Part shown: positions 22,986-41,778 of the stretch, piece after piece
Layout of the letters: each line of letters begins with the position of its first letter
How positions within the stretch are numbered: position 1 is the first letter of the stretch
NCBI RefSeq assembly: GCF_021341665.1
Contig: NZ_JAJTTH010000002.1
Span: forward strand, 372,001-436,000
Reading direction: 5' to 3'
Source: Pseudomonas sp. Au-Pse12
GTDB taxonomy: Bacteria > Pseudomonadota > Gammaproteobacteria > Pseudomonadales > Pseudomonadaceae
Length of the DNA stretch: 64,000 bases
Notes under the pieces: generated by a model
The model's database searches: none
The model's input: the letters and a program-made list of their open reading frames with translations, nothing else
What the model was told of the DNA's origin: nothing
Translations under genes and position numbers: made by a program

Positions 22986-23014
22986 AAAAAAACGCCCCGA
23001 AAAAGTCAGGGCGT
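22986..23014 (-). terminator. Terminator of fghA abutting the ispF start
   Basis: Minus strand ACGCCC (23014-23009) pairs with GGGCGT (22997-22992), followed by T (22991-22986) that runs directly into the ispF ATG at 22985. Read-through is needed if fghA and ispF share a message. Confidence 0.7.
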
Positions 23015-23037
23015 GATTCTACCTGCTTTGGCAGGTA

Positions 23038-23883
23038 TTAGGCGTTAAGAGCACGTGCATGGTGCTGCAAGTGATCACCTATGAAACTGGCGATAAAGAA
23101 GTAGCTGTGGTCATAACCTGGCTGCATGCGCAACGTCAGCTCATGCCCGGCATTCTTTGCCGCTTGCTGCAGGACCTCAGGCTTGAGCTGGCTGGCGAGG
23201 AAGTCGTCACGATCCCCCTGATCCACCAGCAACGGCAGCCTCTCGGTGGCGTCACTGATCAGTACGCTGGCGTCCCACTCGCGCCAGCGTGAGCGCTCTT
23301 CTCCCAGATAACGGGAAAACGCCTTCTGCCCCCAAGGACAATCCATGGGATTACTGATGGGAGCGAAAGCCGAAACCGACTGATAGCGACCGGGATTACG
23401 CAACGCGCAGATCAATGCCCCGTGACCGCCCATGGAATGCCCGCTGATCCCCCGCTTCTGCGAAGCGGGGAAGTGAGCCTCCACCAACTCCGGCAGCTCG
23501 TTCACTACATAGTCATGCATCCGGTAATGCTGGGCCCAAGGCTCCTGGGTCGCGTTCAGATAGAACCCGGCTCCCAGGCCAAAGTCCCAGGCGCCCTCCG
23601 GGTCACCGGGCACACCAGCGCCGCGAGGGCTGGTATCCGGAGCGACAATGATCAAGCCCAGCTCCGCAGCCATGCGCTGGGCTCCGGCCTTCTGCATGAA
23701 GTTTTCATCGGTACAGGTCAGGCCGGACAACCAGTAAAGCACCGGTAGCTTGCCGCCCTGTTCCGCCTGGGGCGGCAAGTACACCGCGAACACCATGTCG
23801 CAGCCCAACACCCGGGAATGATGCTTGTAGCGCTTGTGCCAGCCGCCGAAGCTTTTCTGGCAGGAAAGGTTTTCCAGACTCAT
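23038..23883 (-). CDS. fghA: S-formylglutathione hydrolase
   Basis: 281 residues from the ATG at 23883 ([20 protein letters not shown]); the open frame upstream to 23916 is not conserved in type. An esterase-D family alpha/beta hydrolase that splits S-formylglutathione to formate and glutathione, the last step of formaldehyde detoxification. Nucleophile motif [11 protein letters not shown]; later DQGDRDDFL and [10 protein letters not shown] carry the Asp and His. It is paired with adhC, which supplies its substrate. The 88-base gap to adhC contains a REP-like palindrome. Confidence 0.96.
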   Translation of the reverse strand: MSLENLSCQKSFGGWHKRYKHHSRVLGCDMVFAVYLPPQAEQGGKLPVLYWLSGLTCTDENFMQKAGAQRMAAELGLIIVAPDTSPRGAGVPGDPEGAWDFGLGAGFYLNATQEPWAQHYRMHDYVVNELPELVEAHFPASQKRGISGHSMGGHGALICALRNPGRYQSVSAFAPISNPMDCPWGQKAFSRYLGEERSRWREWDASVLISDATERLPLLVDQGDRDDFLASQLKPEVLQQAAKNAGHELTLRMQPGYDHSYFFIASFIGDHLQHHARALNA

Positions 23884-23892
23884 CGCAGACCT

Positions 23893-23962
23893 CCAGCGAC
23901 AAGCCGCAAGCTTCACGCGGCAAGCCGGTATTTCGCGCTTGCCGCTTGAAGCCCACCGCTTG
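23893..23962. repeat. REP-like imperfect palindrome between adhC and fghA
   Basis: Repeated CAAGC(C/T) units (AGCGACAAGCCGCAAGC, GCGGCAAGCC) face GCTTGCCGCTTGAAGC about 15 bases later. A related run (AGCGACAAGTTTTAAGCCAC) is at 63494 ahead of the last gene. These are of the GCAAGC-type intergenic repeats common in P. fluorescens genomes. Confidence 0.55.
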
Positions 23963-23971
23963 CCACTGTTC

Positions 23972-25165
<1,194 letters not shown>

Positions 25166-25188
25166 TTATTGCCATGCAGGGATAATCA

Positions 25189-26088
25189 ATGAGCGAAAAC
25201 CGTTGGGAGGGCATCGATGAATTTGTCGCGGTTGCCGAATGCAGCCAGTTCACTGCCGCCGCCGAGCGCCTGGGGGTTTCCTCCTCTCATATCAGCCGTC
25301 AGGTGATGCGCCTGGAAGAGCGCTTGCAGACTCGCCTGCTGTATCGCAGTACCCGCAGGGTGACCCTGACCGAGGCCGGGCAGACCTTTCTCCAGCATTG
25401 CCAACGCTTGCAGGATGGTCGCGAGGAAGCACTGCGAGCCGTGGGGGACCTGACCAGCGAGCCCAAGGGCATGCTGCGCATGACCTGTGCGGTGGCCTAT
25501 GGCGAGCGTTTCATCGTGCCACTGGTCACGCGTTTCATGAGCCTTTACCCGCAATTGCGGGTGGACATCGAATTGAGCAACCGCCCTCTGGACTTGGTGC
25601 ACGAGGGGCTCGACCTGGCCATTCGCCTGGGACGCCTGCAGGACTCGCGCCTGGTCGCCACCCGCCTGGCACCACGCCGCATGTACCTCTGTGCCTCGCC
25701 CTCCTATCTGGAACACTACGGGCGTCCTCACAGCCTTTCGGAACTGAGCCGGCACAACTGCCTGATCGGCAGTTCGGACATTTGGCAACTGGAACTGGAT
25801 GGGCGCGAATTTTCGCAGCGGGTGCAGGGTAACTGGCGCTGCAACAGCGGACAGGCAGTGCTGGATGCGGCGCTGCAAGGCGTCGGACTGTGCCAGCTGC
25901 CGGACTACTACGTTCTGGAACACCTGCAGGACGGTACTCTGATTTCCTTGCTGGACGCTCACCAGCCACCCAACACCGCAGTCTGGGCGCTGTATCCACA
26001 ACAGAGGCATCTGTCGCCGAAAGTGCGCAAGCTGGTGGATTATCTCAAGCATGGCTTGGCCGAACGCCCGGAATACCGCGGCCTGTAG
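25189..26088 (+). CDS. gfnR: LysR-type regulator, probably of adhC-fghA
   Basis: 299 residues. N-terminal winged HTH at about 5-60 (CSQFTAAAERLGVSSSHISR), then the LysR substrate domain with a GMLRMTCAVAYGERF segment and a C-terminal lobe. It is divergent from adhC with a 104-base shared promoter region. In P. aeruginosa the LysR gene at this position (PA3630, gfnR) is reported to control glutathione-dependent formaldehyde neutralisation; orthology here is inferred from position. The final codon and TAG stop are part of a repeated palindromic element (CTGTAGCCGCTGCCG). Confidence 0.88.
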   Translation: MSENRWEGIDEFVAVAECSQFTAAAERLGVSSSHISRQVMRLEERLQTRLLYRSTRRVTLTEAGQTFLQHCQRLQDGREEALRAVGDLTSEPKGMLRMTCAVAYGERFIVPLVTRFMSLYPQLRVDIELSNRPLDLVHEGLDLAIRLGRLQDSRLVATRLAPRRMYLCASPSYLEHYGRPHSLSELSRHNCLIGSSDIWQLELDGREFSQRVQGNWRCNSGQAVLDAALQGVGLCQLPDYYVLEHLQDGTLISLLDAHQPPNTAVWALYPQQRHLSPKVRKLVDYLKHGLAERPEYRGL

Positions 26089-26112
26089 CCGCTGCCGCAG
26101 GCTGCGACGACC
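26083..26112. repeat. Repeat element CCTGTAGCCGCTGCCGC after lysR
   Basis: CCTGTAGCCGCTGCCGCAGG followed by CTGCGA. The same 16-base core occurs in inverted orientation at both ends of the csdE-tcdA gap (62522-62647). It overlaps the lysR stop codon. Confidence 0.7.
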
Positions 26113-26133
26113 AGGTTCAGCGCAAGTCAGCGA

Positions 26134-26841
26134 TCAGCGCCGATTGGACCAACGCTGGCGCAACCACTCAAGGTCCTCGGGGCGAGTGACCTTGAGGTTG
26201 TCGGAACGGCCTTCGATCAGGCGTGGCGCCTGCCCGGCCCATTCCATTGCCGAAGCCTCATCAGTGATCGCCACATCGGCCACCAGGCTGTCGGCCAAGG
26301 CACGATGCAGCGCTCCGAGGCGGAACATCTGCGGCGTATAGGCTTGCCAGATCAGGCTGCGATCCACGGTTTCCAAAACCCTTCCGTGCTTGTCGATCCG
26401 CTTCAGGGTGTCCCGGGCCGGCACCGCCAGCAGGCCGCCCACAGGGTCATCCATCAACTCACCCAGCAGCTTGTCCAGGTCATCCCGGGACAGATTCGGT
26501 CGCGCGGCGTCGTGAACCAGCACCCAGTCTTCATCGGCTGCGCCCTGGGCGTGCAGATGGAGCAAGGCATTGAGCACCGAGCCGGAACGCTCCGCGCCAC
26601 CTTCGACCCGCTGAATCCGCGAGTCATGGGCGCAGGCCAGGGTCGGCCAGTAGGGATCGTCAAGCGCCAGGCTGACCACCAGCCCCTTGAGGCCTGGATG
26701 GTCGAGAAAACAGCCAAGGCTGTGTTCGAGAATTGTGCGTCCGCCCAGTTGCAGGTACTGCTTGGGACGGTCCGCGGCCATGCGAGCACCAATGCCCGCG
26801 GCAGGAATCACGGCCCAGAAGGCCGGCAACAGATCGCTCAT
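26134..26841 (-). CDS. ispD: 2-C-methyl-D-erythritol 4-phosphate cytidylyltransferase
   Basis: 235 residues. It is the third enzyme of the MEP pathway, adding CMP to methylerythritol phosphate. The N-terminal nucleotide-binding motif is AVIPAAGIGARMAADRPKQY and the second signature is VLVHDAARPNLS. C-terminal GRSDNLKVTRPEDL is typical. It overlaps ftsB by four bases; the ftsB-ispD pair is conserved in gammaproteobacteria. Confidence 0.98.
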   Translation of the reverse strand: MSDLLPAFWAVIPAAGIGARMAADRPKQYLQLGGRTILEHSLGCFLDHPGLKGLVVSLALDDPYWPTLACAHDSRIQRVEGGAERSGSVLNALLHLHAQGAADEDWVLVHDAARPNLSRDDLDKLLGELMDDPVGGLLAVPARDTLKRIDKHGRVLETVDRSLIWQAYTPQMFRLGALHRALADSLVADVAITDEASAMEWAGQAPRLIEGRSDNLKVTRPEDLEWLRQRWSNRR

Positions 26842-27116
26842 TGGGCCAACTGGTAGAGGGTTTCACCCTCCTTGACCATGCCCAACTCATGGCGAGCCCG
26901 TTCTTCCACGGTCTCCATGCCCTTCTTCAACTCCATGACTTCCGCATCAAGTACGCGATTTCGCTCCAGCAAACGCTCGTTTTCAGCGTGCTGGTCGGCA
27001 ATCTGCTGAGTCAGGTCAGCTACCTGGGCCAAGCTGCCGTTCCCCACCCACAGGCGGTACTGCAAGCCAGCCAGCAGCAAGAGCAAGACCAGGAACAACC
27101 AATTGGGACTGCGCAT
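26838..27116 (-). CDS. ftsB: Cell division protein FtsB
   Basis: 92 residues. It is a bitopic membrane protein of the FtsQBL divisome subcomplex. A single membrane segment spans about residues 5-22 (NWLFLVLLLLLAGLQYRLWV), followed by a coiled coil (LTQQIADQHAENERLLERN) and the conserved ARHELGMVKEGETLYQL. It lies downstream of eno with a 172-base gap and is coupled to ispD. Confidence 0.96.
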   Translation of the reverse strand: MRSPNWLFLVLLLLLAGLQYRLWVGNGSLAQVADLTQQIADQHAENERLLERNRVLDAEVMELKKGMETVEERARHELGMVKEGETLYQLAQ

Positions 27117-27288
27117 CGAATATCGGGTATCCAGTGAAAAAAGACAGCCATGCCAACAACTTCGGACCTACTGATAGCACGAAGCCTGGAAGACCCAGGC
27201 TTGTGCTCTTAAGGCATCAGATTAGTGGCAAAAAACTCGCTGTAGCGATTTTCCTGACACAATCCGGTGTCTTTTTACCATCTACGGC

Positions 27289-28629
<1,341 letters not shown>

Positions 28630-28676
28630 TTACCGTCGGCAAGGCGGGGAAAGCGGGCAGTCTTGCAGACGATAAG

Positions 28677-28698
28677 GCTCAGGCCCGGGGGCCTGAGC
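28677..28698 (-). terminator. Hairpin after kdsA
   Basis: GCTCAGGC (28677-28684) and GCCTGAGC (28691-28698) with a GC-rich loop lie 36 bases after the kdsA stop. The T-tract on the minus strand is poor, so termination is probably partial or factor-aided. Confidence 0.5.
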
Positions 28699-28733
28699 AA
28701 TAATCGTGCGGTACTTTACCGGAGAAATCGGTT

Positions 28734-31490
<2,757 letters not shown>

Positions 31491-32807
31491 TCAGCTCAAA
31501 CCTTGATCGCTGTTCGGTGGCAGCCACTGCAATTGCCAGCCGGCCTGGGGGTTTGCCGCAAGCGCCGGCAGGTTTGCCACCGCCAGCAACCGCTCACCCT
31601 GATACAGCAGCGGCAATCTGCCACGGACGAAACCCGGCACCGTGCTTTCATTGAGCAGACGCTTCAAGTCTCGATGACCACGCCCAGCCAGGTGCATGAT
31701 TTCCCCACCCTGGCGATAGCGGATCTGCAGCGCCCCTGTCGGCGCTGGCCCAAGGAACGCCACTTGGCCGTTACCTGGCAATGGCAAGGGATGTTGCGGG
31801 CTGGACCACGGTAACCGTCCGTCGACCCGTTGCAGCCAGGCGCCGGACAGCCACCAGATTCGTCCTGCGGCGCGGTGCAGTTCTCCATCGGCCAAACGCC
31901 ATACCGGCTGGCCTTCGGCCGCGGCATCTCGAAGGCTGTCCCAGCCGCGCCAATGATCGGTATCCGGCAAGCGGCCAAAACAGCTCAACCAATGACTCAA
32001 GGCGTTGCGCTGGCGCGCCGCAGACAACCCCAGCAAAGGCCCGAGCGCCAATGAAGGCAGGCTCAGCCAGGGGCAGTCGCTCAACGTCTGCGCCGCGTCC
32101 AGATCGATGATCGCCAGCTCATCGAGCAACCCCCGGGCTTCGCTCAAGTGTGCGGCACTGCGGCTCATGCTGAGCGCCGCCTGTGGCCAGCGCGCAGTCA
32201 GCACCGGCATGACCTGATGGCGCAGGTAGTTGCGCGAATACTGATGATCGGCATTGGAAGGGTCTTCGACCCAGCTCAGTCGATGCTCTGCGGCATAGCG
32301 CTCCAGCTCGGCACGCGACACATCAAGCAATGGCCGCAGCAGGTTTCCGCCCCCCAGCGGGCGGACTGGCGGCATCGCCGACAAGCCCCGGACTCCGGCA
32401 CCGCGCAACAGCCGGAACAGCAGGGTTTCTGCCTGGTCATCACGATGCTGCGCCGTCAGCAGCAGTTCATTGCTCGCCGTCAGCCGCGCGAAAGCACCGT
32501 AGCGCGCCTCGCGAGCGGCACGCTCGAGGCTGGCACCACTCGGCACCTGCACATGAATCACCTGCAACGGCAGCCCCAATGCGGCACAGACCGCCTGACA
32601 ATGCGTCGGCCAGGCGTCGGCCACCGCCTGTATGCCGTGATGAACATGCACGGCCGCAAGAGGCGGAAGGCAATGCTGTTGCGCCAGATCGGCGAGCAGA
32701 TGCAGAAGGACGGTGGAATCCAGGCCACCTGAGAACGCCACGCGCCAGACCTTGGCATCACGCCAGGGCGTCAGGCTGCGCAGCAGTTTGGCGGAGAGAG
32801 AGTTCAT
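31491..32807 (-). CDS. tilS: tRNA(Ile)-lysidine synthase
   Basis: 438 residues. It converts cytidine 34 of the CAU-anticodon tRNA-Ile to lysidine so that AUA is read as Ile. The PP-loop ATP motif is AFSGGLDSTVLLHLL near residues 24-38, and LLTAQHRDDQAETLLFRLLR follows. The C-terminal TilS domains are present (RYRQGGEIMHLAGRGHRDLK). It stands between accA and pyrG, the conserved pseudomonad order. Confidence 0.97.
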   Translation of the reverse strand: MNSLSAKLLRSLTPWRDAKVWRVAFSGGLDSTVLLHLLADLAQQHCLPPLAAVHVHHGIQAVADAWPTHCQAVCAALGLPLQVIHVQVPSGASLERAAREARYGAFARLTASNELLLTAQHRDDQAETLLFRLLRGAGVRGLSAMPPVRPLGGGNLLRPLLDVSRAELERYAAEHRLSWVEDPSNADHQYSRNYLRHQVMPVLTARWPQAALSMSRSAAHLSEARGLLDELAIIDLDAAQTLSDCPWLSLPSLALGPLLGLSAARQRNALSHWLSCFGRLPDTDHWRGWDSLRDAAAEGQPVWRLADGELHRAAGRIWWLSGAWLQRVDGRLPWSSPQHPLPLPGNGQVAFLGPAPTGALQIRYRQGGEIMHLAGRGHRDLKRLLNESTVPGFVRGRLPLLYQGERLLAVANLPALAANPQAGWQLQWLPPNSDQGLS

Positions 32808-32870
32808 GACGCGTTCAAGACCTGTAGGCGCGGCCGGCTGGCAGAGTGCTTGCCCGTAATAAGCAACAAC

Positions 32871-32893
32871 GCCGCCATCGAATCGATGGCGGC
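32871..32893. repeat. Perfect 11-bp palindrome downstream of accA
   Basis: GCCGCCATCGA / TCGATGGCGGC with a single central base, in the 134-base accA-tilS gap. No T-tract follows on the minus strand. It may be a REP-type element or a weak terminator for accA. Confidence 0.6.
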
Positions 32894-32941
32894 GCCTGGG
32901 TCGCGAACCAGCGTGCCCCTACAAGGAGCGGCGGCGCTCGA

Positions 32942-33889
32942 TCAGAGACCGTAGCTCATCAGGCGGTCATAACGACGGGCCAGCAGGGTGTCGTTATCCA
33001 TTTCCTTGAGCATTGCCAGTTGCGAGCTCAGTTCGGCACGGATCGAGGCTGCCGCAGCGGCCGGATCACGATGGGCGCCGCCCAGTGGCTCGCCGATCAC
33101 CTTGTCGACAATGCCCAGGCCTTTCAGACGCTCGGCGGTGATACCCATGGCTTCGGCGGCATCGGCAGCCTTTTCCGAGGTTTTCCACAGGATCGAGGCG
33201 CAGCCTTCCGGCGAGATCACCGCGTAGGTGGAGTACTGCAGCATGTTCAGTTGGTCGCAAACGCCGATGGCCAATGCACCGCCGGAACCGCCCTCACCAA
33301 TCACAGTGGCGATGATCGGGGTCTTCAGGCGCGCCATGACCCGCAGGTTCCAGGCAATGGCTTCGCTCTGGTTGCGCTCTTCAGCGTCGATGCCTGGATA
33401 GGCGCCCGGCGTGTCGATGAAGGTCAGGATCGGCATCTTGAAGCGCTCGGCCATCTCCATCAGGCGGCAGGCCTTGCGGTAGCCTTCCGGACGCGGCATG
33501 CCGAAGTTGCGGCGGACCTTCTCGCGTACTTCACGGCCTTTCTGGTGACCGATGATCATCACCGGCTGCTCGTCCAGGCGGGCAACCCCACCGACGATCG
33601 CGGCATCGTCGGAGAAGTGGCGATCGCCATGCAACTCGTCGAATTCGGTGAAGATGTGCTGGATGTAATCCAGGGTATACGGACGACGCGGGTGCCGCGC
33701 CAGACGTGCGATCTGCCAGCTGGTGAGCTTGCCGAAGATATCCTCGGTCAGGGTATTGCTCTTGTCCTGCAGGCGGGAAATCTCATCGCCGATATTCAGC
33801 GAATTGTCATTACCGACCAAGCGCAACTCTTCGATCTTGGCTTGCAGGTCGGCGATCGGCTGTTCGAAATCAAGAAAATTCGGGTTCAT
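32942..33889 (-). CDS. accA: Acetyl-CoA carboxylase carboxyltransferase subunit alpha
   Basis: 315 residues from the ATG at 33889 ([20 protein letters not shown]). With AccD it transfers the carboxyl group from biotin to acetyl-CoA, the committed step of fatty acid synthesis. Key segments are [35 protein letters not shown] and [16 protein letters not shown]. It lies 139 bases downstream of dnaE. Confidence 0.98.
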   Translation of the reverse strand: MNPNFLDFEQPIADLQAKIEELRLVGNDNSLNIGDEISRLQDKSNTLTEDIFGKLTSWQIARLARHPRRPYTLDYIQHIFTEFDELHGDRHFSDDAAIVGGVARLDEQPVMIIGHQKGREVREKVRRNFGMPRPEGYRKACRLMEMAERFKMPILTFIDTPGAYPGIDAEERNQSEAIAWNLRVMARLKTPIIATVIGEGGSGGALAIGVCDQLNMLQYSTYAVISPEGCASILWKTSEKAADAAEAMGITAERLKGLGIVDKVIGEPLGGAHRDPAAAAASIRAELSSQLAMLKEMDNDTLLARRYDRLMSYGL

Positions 33890-34028
33890 AGGCGTCCGTC
33901 TGGGCTCGACGTCCAAGGGGGCTTGGGCCGGCCGGTTGTCTATTCGCGCCCTACCTTAAGGGACGGGCGCGTTGAGGTCGAGATTAAAAATTCAAGTGAC
34001 GATGAGGCGCAATGATGGCGCCTCTCCG

Positions 34029-37550
<3,522 letters not shown>

Positions 37551-37619
37551 AGTGATCCTGTAATAAGCGCGAAAACAACAAGGCCCGGATTGTACCGGGC
37601 CTCGACTAAAACATCAGCC

Positions 37620-38267
37620 TCAGGACTGAATCTCGCCCAGCGCCTCGCGGGCTTCGTAGGCTTGCCGTACCGGGGCAAAGGAGCGCCGGTGAATCGGTGT
37701 TGGCCCCAGGCGAGCCAGGGCTTCCAGATGCACCGGCGTCGGGTAACCCTTGTGGCCGCCGATCCCGTAACCCGGGTAGATCAGCTCGAAGGCAGCCATT
37801 TCGCGGTCACGGCTGACCTTGGCCAGGATCGATGCCGCGGCTATTGCCGGAACCTTGCTATCGCCCTTGACCACTGCCTCGGCCGGCATCGCCAGCTTCG
37901 GACAACGGTTGCCATCGATCATCGCCAGCTTGGGGGTGACGCTCAACCCTTCCACCGCCCGCTGCATGGCCAGCATGGTTGCGTGGAGAATATTCAGTTC
38001 GTCGATCTCCTCGACTTCAGCCCGGGCAATGCACCAGCTCAGGGCTTTCTCGCAGATTTCGTCGAACAGCTTCTCGCGCCGGGCTTCAGTGAGTTTCTTC
38101 GAGTCGTTGAGACCGATAATCGGCCGCTTCGGATCAAGAATCACCGCTGCAGTGACCACCGCGCCGCACAACGGGCCACGGCCGACTTCGTCGACACCGG
38201 CCACCAGGTCCTCGGCATCCGCCACCAAGGTGAAATCCAGGCCCATCTGCATCTTCGCGTTACTCAC
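37620..38267 (-). CDS. rnhB: Ribonuclease HII
   Basis: 215 residues. It cleaves RNA in RNA-DNA hybrids, including single ribonucleotides in DNA. The N-terminal catalytic motif is [14 protein letters not shown] with its Asp-Glu pair, and [14 protein letters not shown] follows. The start overlaps the lpxB stop by four bases, so it is the last gene of the lpx-fab run to be coupled. Confidence 0.97.
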   Translation of the reverse strand: MSNAKMQMGLDFTLVADAEDLVAGVDEVGRGPLCGAVVTAAVILDPKRPIIGLNDSKKLTEARREKLFDEICEKALSWCIARAEVEEIDELNILHATMLAMQRAVEGLSVTPKLAMIDGNRCPKLAMPAEAVVKGDSKVPAIAAASILAKVSRDREMAAFELIYPGYGIGGHKGYPTPVHLEALARLGPTPIHRRSFAPVRQAYEAREALGEIQS

Positions 38268-39394
38268 TGTGATTTGCCGATCAGCCCAAGCACCGCTTGC
38301 GCGGCCTGGTTGGATGCATCGCGGCGCAAGGTTCGGTGGATCTCGTCAAAACCTCGGGTCTGCTCTTCGCCCCCCTCGATCAGCGGCGACAAGGTTTGCG
38401 CGAGGGCTTCGGCAGTGGCGTCATCCTGCAGCAGCTCCGGCACCAGCAAGCGCTGAGCCAGCAGGTTCGGCAAGGAAATGTACGGACTCTTGACCATCCG
38501 CTTGAGAATCCAGAAGGTCAGCGGCGCCAGACGGTAGGCCACCACCATCGGACGCTTGTAGAGCAACGCTTCCAGGGTCGCGGTACCGGAGGCGATCAAC
38601 ACCGCATCGCAGGCGGCCAAGGCCTTGTGGGACTGACCGTCGAGCAAGGTCAGCGGCAGATCGCGATTGGCCAGCAGCTCTTCGAGCTGGATACGTCGCT
38701 CCGGACTGGCGCAAGGCATGATGAAACGCACCCCCGGGCGCATGGCCCGCAGACGCTGAGCGGCATCAAGGAACAAGGCTCCCAGGCGCCCGACTTCGCC
38801 ACCGCGACTGCCAGGCATCAAGGCCACCAACGGACCTTCGGGCAGCCCCAGATCGGCACGCGCGGCAGCGCGATCGGCTTCCAGGGGAATGGCATCGGCC
38901 AGGGAGTGGCCGACGAACTTCACCGGCACGCCCTTCTCTTCATAGAAGCGAGCTTCGAAGGGGAACAGGGTTAGCATAAGGTCGCAGCCTTCGCGGATCT
39001 TCAGCACCCGCTTCTGCCGCCAAGCCCAGACCGAAGGGCTGACGTAGTGCACGGTCTTGATACCGGCCTGACGCAACTTGAGCTCAATATTCAGGGTGAA
39101 ATCCGGAGCATCGATACCGATGAACACATCCGGTTTTTCAGCGATCAGGGTCTGGATCAGCTTCTTGCGCCGAGCCAGCAGCTCACGTAGGCGTCCCAGC
39201 ACCTCCACCAGCCCCATGACCGCCAGGCGCTCCATGGGAAAGTACGAAACAAGGCCTTCGGCCTCCATCAGCGGACCGCCGACCCCGATGAATTCGACGG
39301 CCGGGTGCTGAGCCTTGAGGGCTCGCATCAAACCGGCGCCGAGAATGTCGCCGGAGGCCTCGCCAGCCACCAGCGCAATACGCAGAGTGCTCAT
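38264..39394 (-). CDS. lpxB: Lipid-A-disaccharide synthase
   Basis: 376 residues. A GT19 inner-membrane-associated glycosyltransferase joining UDP-2,3-diacylglucosamine and lipid X. The start [20 protein letters not shown] is canonical, with [18 protein letters not shown] and [13 protein letters not shown] further on. Two bases separate it from lpxA upstream, and it overlaps rnhB downstream. Confidence 0.98.
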   Translation of the reverse strand: MSTLRIALVAGEASGDILGAGLMRALKAQHPAVEFIGVGGPLMEAEGLVSYFPMERLAVMGLVEVLGRLRELLARRKKLIQTLIAEKPDVFIGIDAPDFTLNIELKLRQAGIKTVHYVSPSVWAWRQKRVLKIREGCDLMLTLFPFEARFYEEKGVPVKFVGHSLADAIPLEADRAAARADLGLPEGPLVALMPGSRGGEVGRLGALFLDAAQRLRAMRPGVRFIMPCASPERRIQLEELLANRDLPLTLLDGQSHKALAACDAVLIASGTATLEALLYKRPMVVAYRLAPLTFWILKRMVKSPYISLPNLLAQRLLVPELLQDDATAEALAQTLSPLIEGGEEQTRGFDEIHRTLRRDASNQAAQAVLGLIGKSQ

Positions 39395-39396
39395 GA

Positions 39397-40173
39397 TTAA
39401 CGGGTGATGCCGCGAGTCGAAGACTGGATCGAGTCACGAAACACCGCGACTTCGGGGAATTGCGCAGCCGGCTCGGCCAGTTCGGCCAGGGCCTGATCCA
39501 CCGTCAGCCCTTGGCGGTAGACCGTCTTGTAGGCTCGACGCAGCGCGTGGATCGCATCTTCGCTGAAACCACGACGGCGCATGCCTTCAAAGTTCATGCT
39601 GCGAGCTTCGGCCGGGTTGCCGAACACGGTGACGAATGCCGGAACATCCTTGCCGATCGCGGTGCCCATGCCGGAGAAGCTGTGGGCGCCAATATGGCAG
39701 TACTGATGCACCAGGGTGAAACCGGAAAGAATCGCCCAGTCATCCACGTGCACATGCCCTGCCAACGCGGTGTTGTTGACCAGGATGCAGTGATTGCCGA
39801 TGACGCTGTCATGACCGATGTGGGCATAAGCCATGATCAGGTTGTGATCGCCCAGGGTGGTTTCGGAGCGATCCTGGACGGTGCCACGGTGAATGGTCAC
39901 GCCTTCGCGGATCACATTGTGGTCGCCGATTACCAGGCGCGTTTCCTCGCCCTTGTATTTCAGATCAGGCGTGTCCTCACCCACCGAGGAAAACTGGTAG
40001 ATGCGGTTGTGCTTACCGATCCGGGTCGGGCCCTTGAGAATCACATGGGGCCCGATCACTGTACCCTCGCCGATTTCCACACCAGCGCCGATGATCGACC
40101 ACGGGCCAACCTCAACGTCGTCGGCCAGGACGGCCGTCGGATCGATGATTGCGCGAGGGTCAATCAAACTCAT
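39397..40173 (-). CDS. lpxA: UDP-N-acetylglucosamine acyltransferase
   Basis: 258 residues. It catalyses the first step of lipid A synthesis. It is a left-handed beta-helix made of hexapeptide repeats ([36 protein letters not shown]) with the catalytic His in [17 protein letters not shown]. The C-terminal helical domain ([20 protein letters not shown]) is present. It overlaps fabZ by four bases. Confidence 0.98.
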   Translation of the reverse strand: MSLIDPRAIIDPTAVLADDVEVGPWSIIGAGVEIGEGTVIGPHVILKGPTRIGKHNRIYQFSSVGEDTPDLKYKGEETRLVIGDHNVIREGVTIHRGTVQDRSETTLGDHNLIMAYAHIGHDSVIGNHCILVNNTALAGHVHVDDWAILSGFTLVHQYCHIGAHSFSGMGTAIGKDVPAFVTVFGNPAEARSMNFEGMRRRGFSEDAIHALRRAYKTVYRQGLTVDQALAELAEPAAQFPEVAVFRDSIQSSTRGITR

Positions 40174-40610
40174 AGTTTGCGTTCCGCACAGATGATTTCA
40201 GCAGAGCACACCGGCTTGCCGTCGACCGAGGCCTGGCATTCGAACTTCCAGATCTGCCGCTTGCAGCTGATGAACTTGGCTTCAAGGATCAACTGGTCGC
40301 CCGGCAGCACCGGCTGGCGGAAGCGCAGCTTGTCGGAACCGACGAAGTAATAGAGGGTGCCGTCGGCGGGCTTCACGTCGAGCATCTTGAAACCGAGAAT
40401 GCCTGCAGCCTGAGCCATGGCCTCGATGATCAGCACGCCCGGCATGATCGGATGCGCAGGGAAGTGACCATTGAAGAACGGTTCGTTGATGCTGACATTC
40501 TTGTAGGCACGAATGCACTTGCCTTCAACATCCAGGTCCACCACCCGATCCACCAACAGGAAAGGGTAACGGTGAGGCAAGTATTCGCGAATCTCGTTGA
40601 TGTCCATCAT
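40170..40610 (-). CDS. fabZ: 3-hydroxyacyl-ACP dehydratase FabZ
   Basis: 146 residues from the ATG at 40610 ([20 protein letters not shown]); the frame is open to 40649 but the family starts here. It dehydrates 3-hydroxyacyl-ACP and competes with LpxA/LpxD for 3-hydroxy acyl chains, which balances phospholipid and lipid A. The hotdog-fold catalytic motif [20 protein letters not shown] holds the active His and Glu. Confidence 0.98.
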   Translation of the reverse strand: MMDINEIREYLPHRYPFLLVDRVVDLDVEGKCIRAYKNVSINEPFFNGHFPAHPIMPGVLIIEAMAQAAGILGFKMLDVKPADGTLYYFVGSDKLRFRQPVLPGDQLILEAKFISCKRQIWKFECQASVDGKPVCSAEIICAERKL

Positions 40611-40719
40611 TTCGGGGGGAAGCCTGTAGTAAAGAGTGGGAGCGCGCAACTAACGCACGCTCCTCTAGCAAATCAAGGAGGCAGTCTATCGGCTGTGCAC
40701 ACTTGATATGGAAATGGTA

Positions 40720-41775
40720 TCAGCCATCTGATGAAGCATTGCCGTCGGGGGTCACGTCCCCAACGCGCTTTTCCAACTGACGCAAGCGCCGTGCAAGGTC
40801 ATCAAGTTGGCGGATGCGTGCCGCGCTTTTGCGCCACTCGGCTGCAGGCTGCATGGCTGTACCGGAAGAGTAGGCACCCGGTTCGGTAATCGAGTGGGTC
40901 ACCATGGTCATCCCGGTGAGGAATACGTTGTCGCAAATCTCGATGTGACCGACCAGGCCCACACCGCCAGCGAGCATACAGTGCTTACCGATCTTGGTGC
41001 TGCCGGAAATCCCGACACAAGCAGCCATGGCTGTGTGATCACCCACCTGAACGTTGTGGGCGATCTGAATCTGATTGTCCAGCTTCACGCCATTGCCGAT
41101 GACGGTATCGGCCAGGGCGCCACGATCGATCGCCGTATTGACGCCGATTTCCACGTCGTCACCGATGGTCACGCCGCCAATCTGAGCAATTTTCTGCCAG
41201 ATGCCTTTTTCGTTGGCAAAACCGAAGCCTTCGCCACCCAGCACCGCACCGGACTGAATGACCACACGCTTGCCGATGCTCACGTCGTGGTACAGGGTCA
41301 CTCGCGGTGCCAGCCAGCCACCTTCACCAATTTCGCAACGGGCGCCGATAAAGCAATGGGCGCCAATGGTCACGCCTGCTGCAATCCGTGCACCGCTCTC
41401 GATCACCACGAACGGGCCGATGCTGGCAGCGGGGTCGACCAGCGCATCAGCGGCAATCACCGCAGAAGGGTGGATACCCGCCTGCGCCTTGGGCTTGGGA
41501 TCGAACAGATGGGAAATACGGGCATAGGCCAGGTAAGGGTCAGCCACCACCAACGCGTCACCAGCGTAGGTTTCAGCATCAGCGGCCTTTAACAGCACCG
41601 CGCCGGCCTGGCAGTCCACCAGGTACTTGCGATACTGCGGATTTGCCAAAAAGCTCAACTGAGCTGGGCCAGCCTCCTGCAAGGTGGCTAGCCCAGTAAT
41701 TTCCTTCTCCCCGTCGCCACTCAAGGTGGCGCCGAGGAACTCGGCCAACTGGCCGAGCTTTATGGTCGCGGTCAT
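40720..41775 (-). CDS. lpxD: UDP-3-O-acylglucosamine N-acyltransferase
   Basis: 351 residues. It adds the N-linked hydroxyacyl chain, the third lipid A step. N-terminal uridine-binding domain ([20 protein letters not shown]), then hexapeptide repeats ([20 protein letters not shown]) with the catalytic His in [16 protein letters not shown]. The C-terminus has a helical extension ([20 protein letters not shown]). A 109-base gap separates it from fabZ; three bases from skp. Confidence 0.98.
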   Translation of the reverse strand: MTATIKLGQLAEFLGATLSGDGEKEITGLATLQEAGPAQLSFLANPQYRKYLVDCQAGAVLLKAADAETYAGDALVVADPYLAYARISHLFDPKPKAQAGIHPSAVIAADALVDPAASIGPFVVIESGARIAAGVTIGAHCFIGARCEIGEGGWLAPRVTLYHDVSIGKRVVIQSGAVLGGEGFGFANEKGIWQKIAQIGGVTIGDDVEIGVNTAIDRGALADTVIGNGVKLDNQIQIAHNVQVGDHTAMAACVGISGSTKIGKHCMLAGGVGLVGHIEICDNVFLTGMTMVTHSITEPGAYSSGTAMQPAAEWRKSAARIRQLDDLARRLRQLEKRVGDVTPDGNASSDG

Positions 41776-41778
41776 GGC

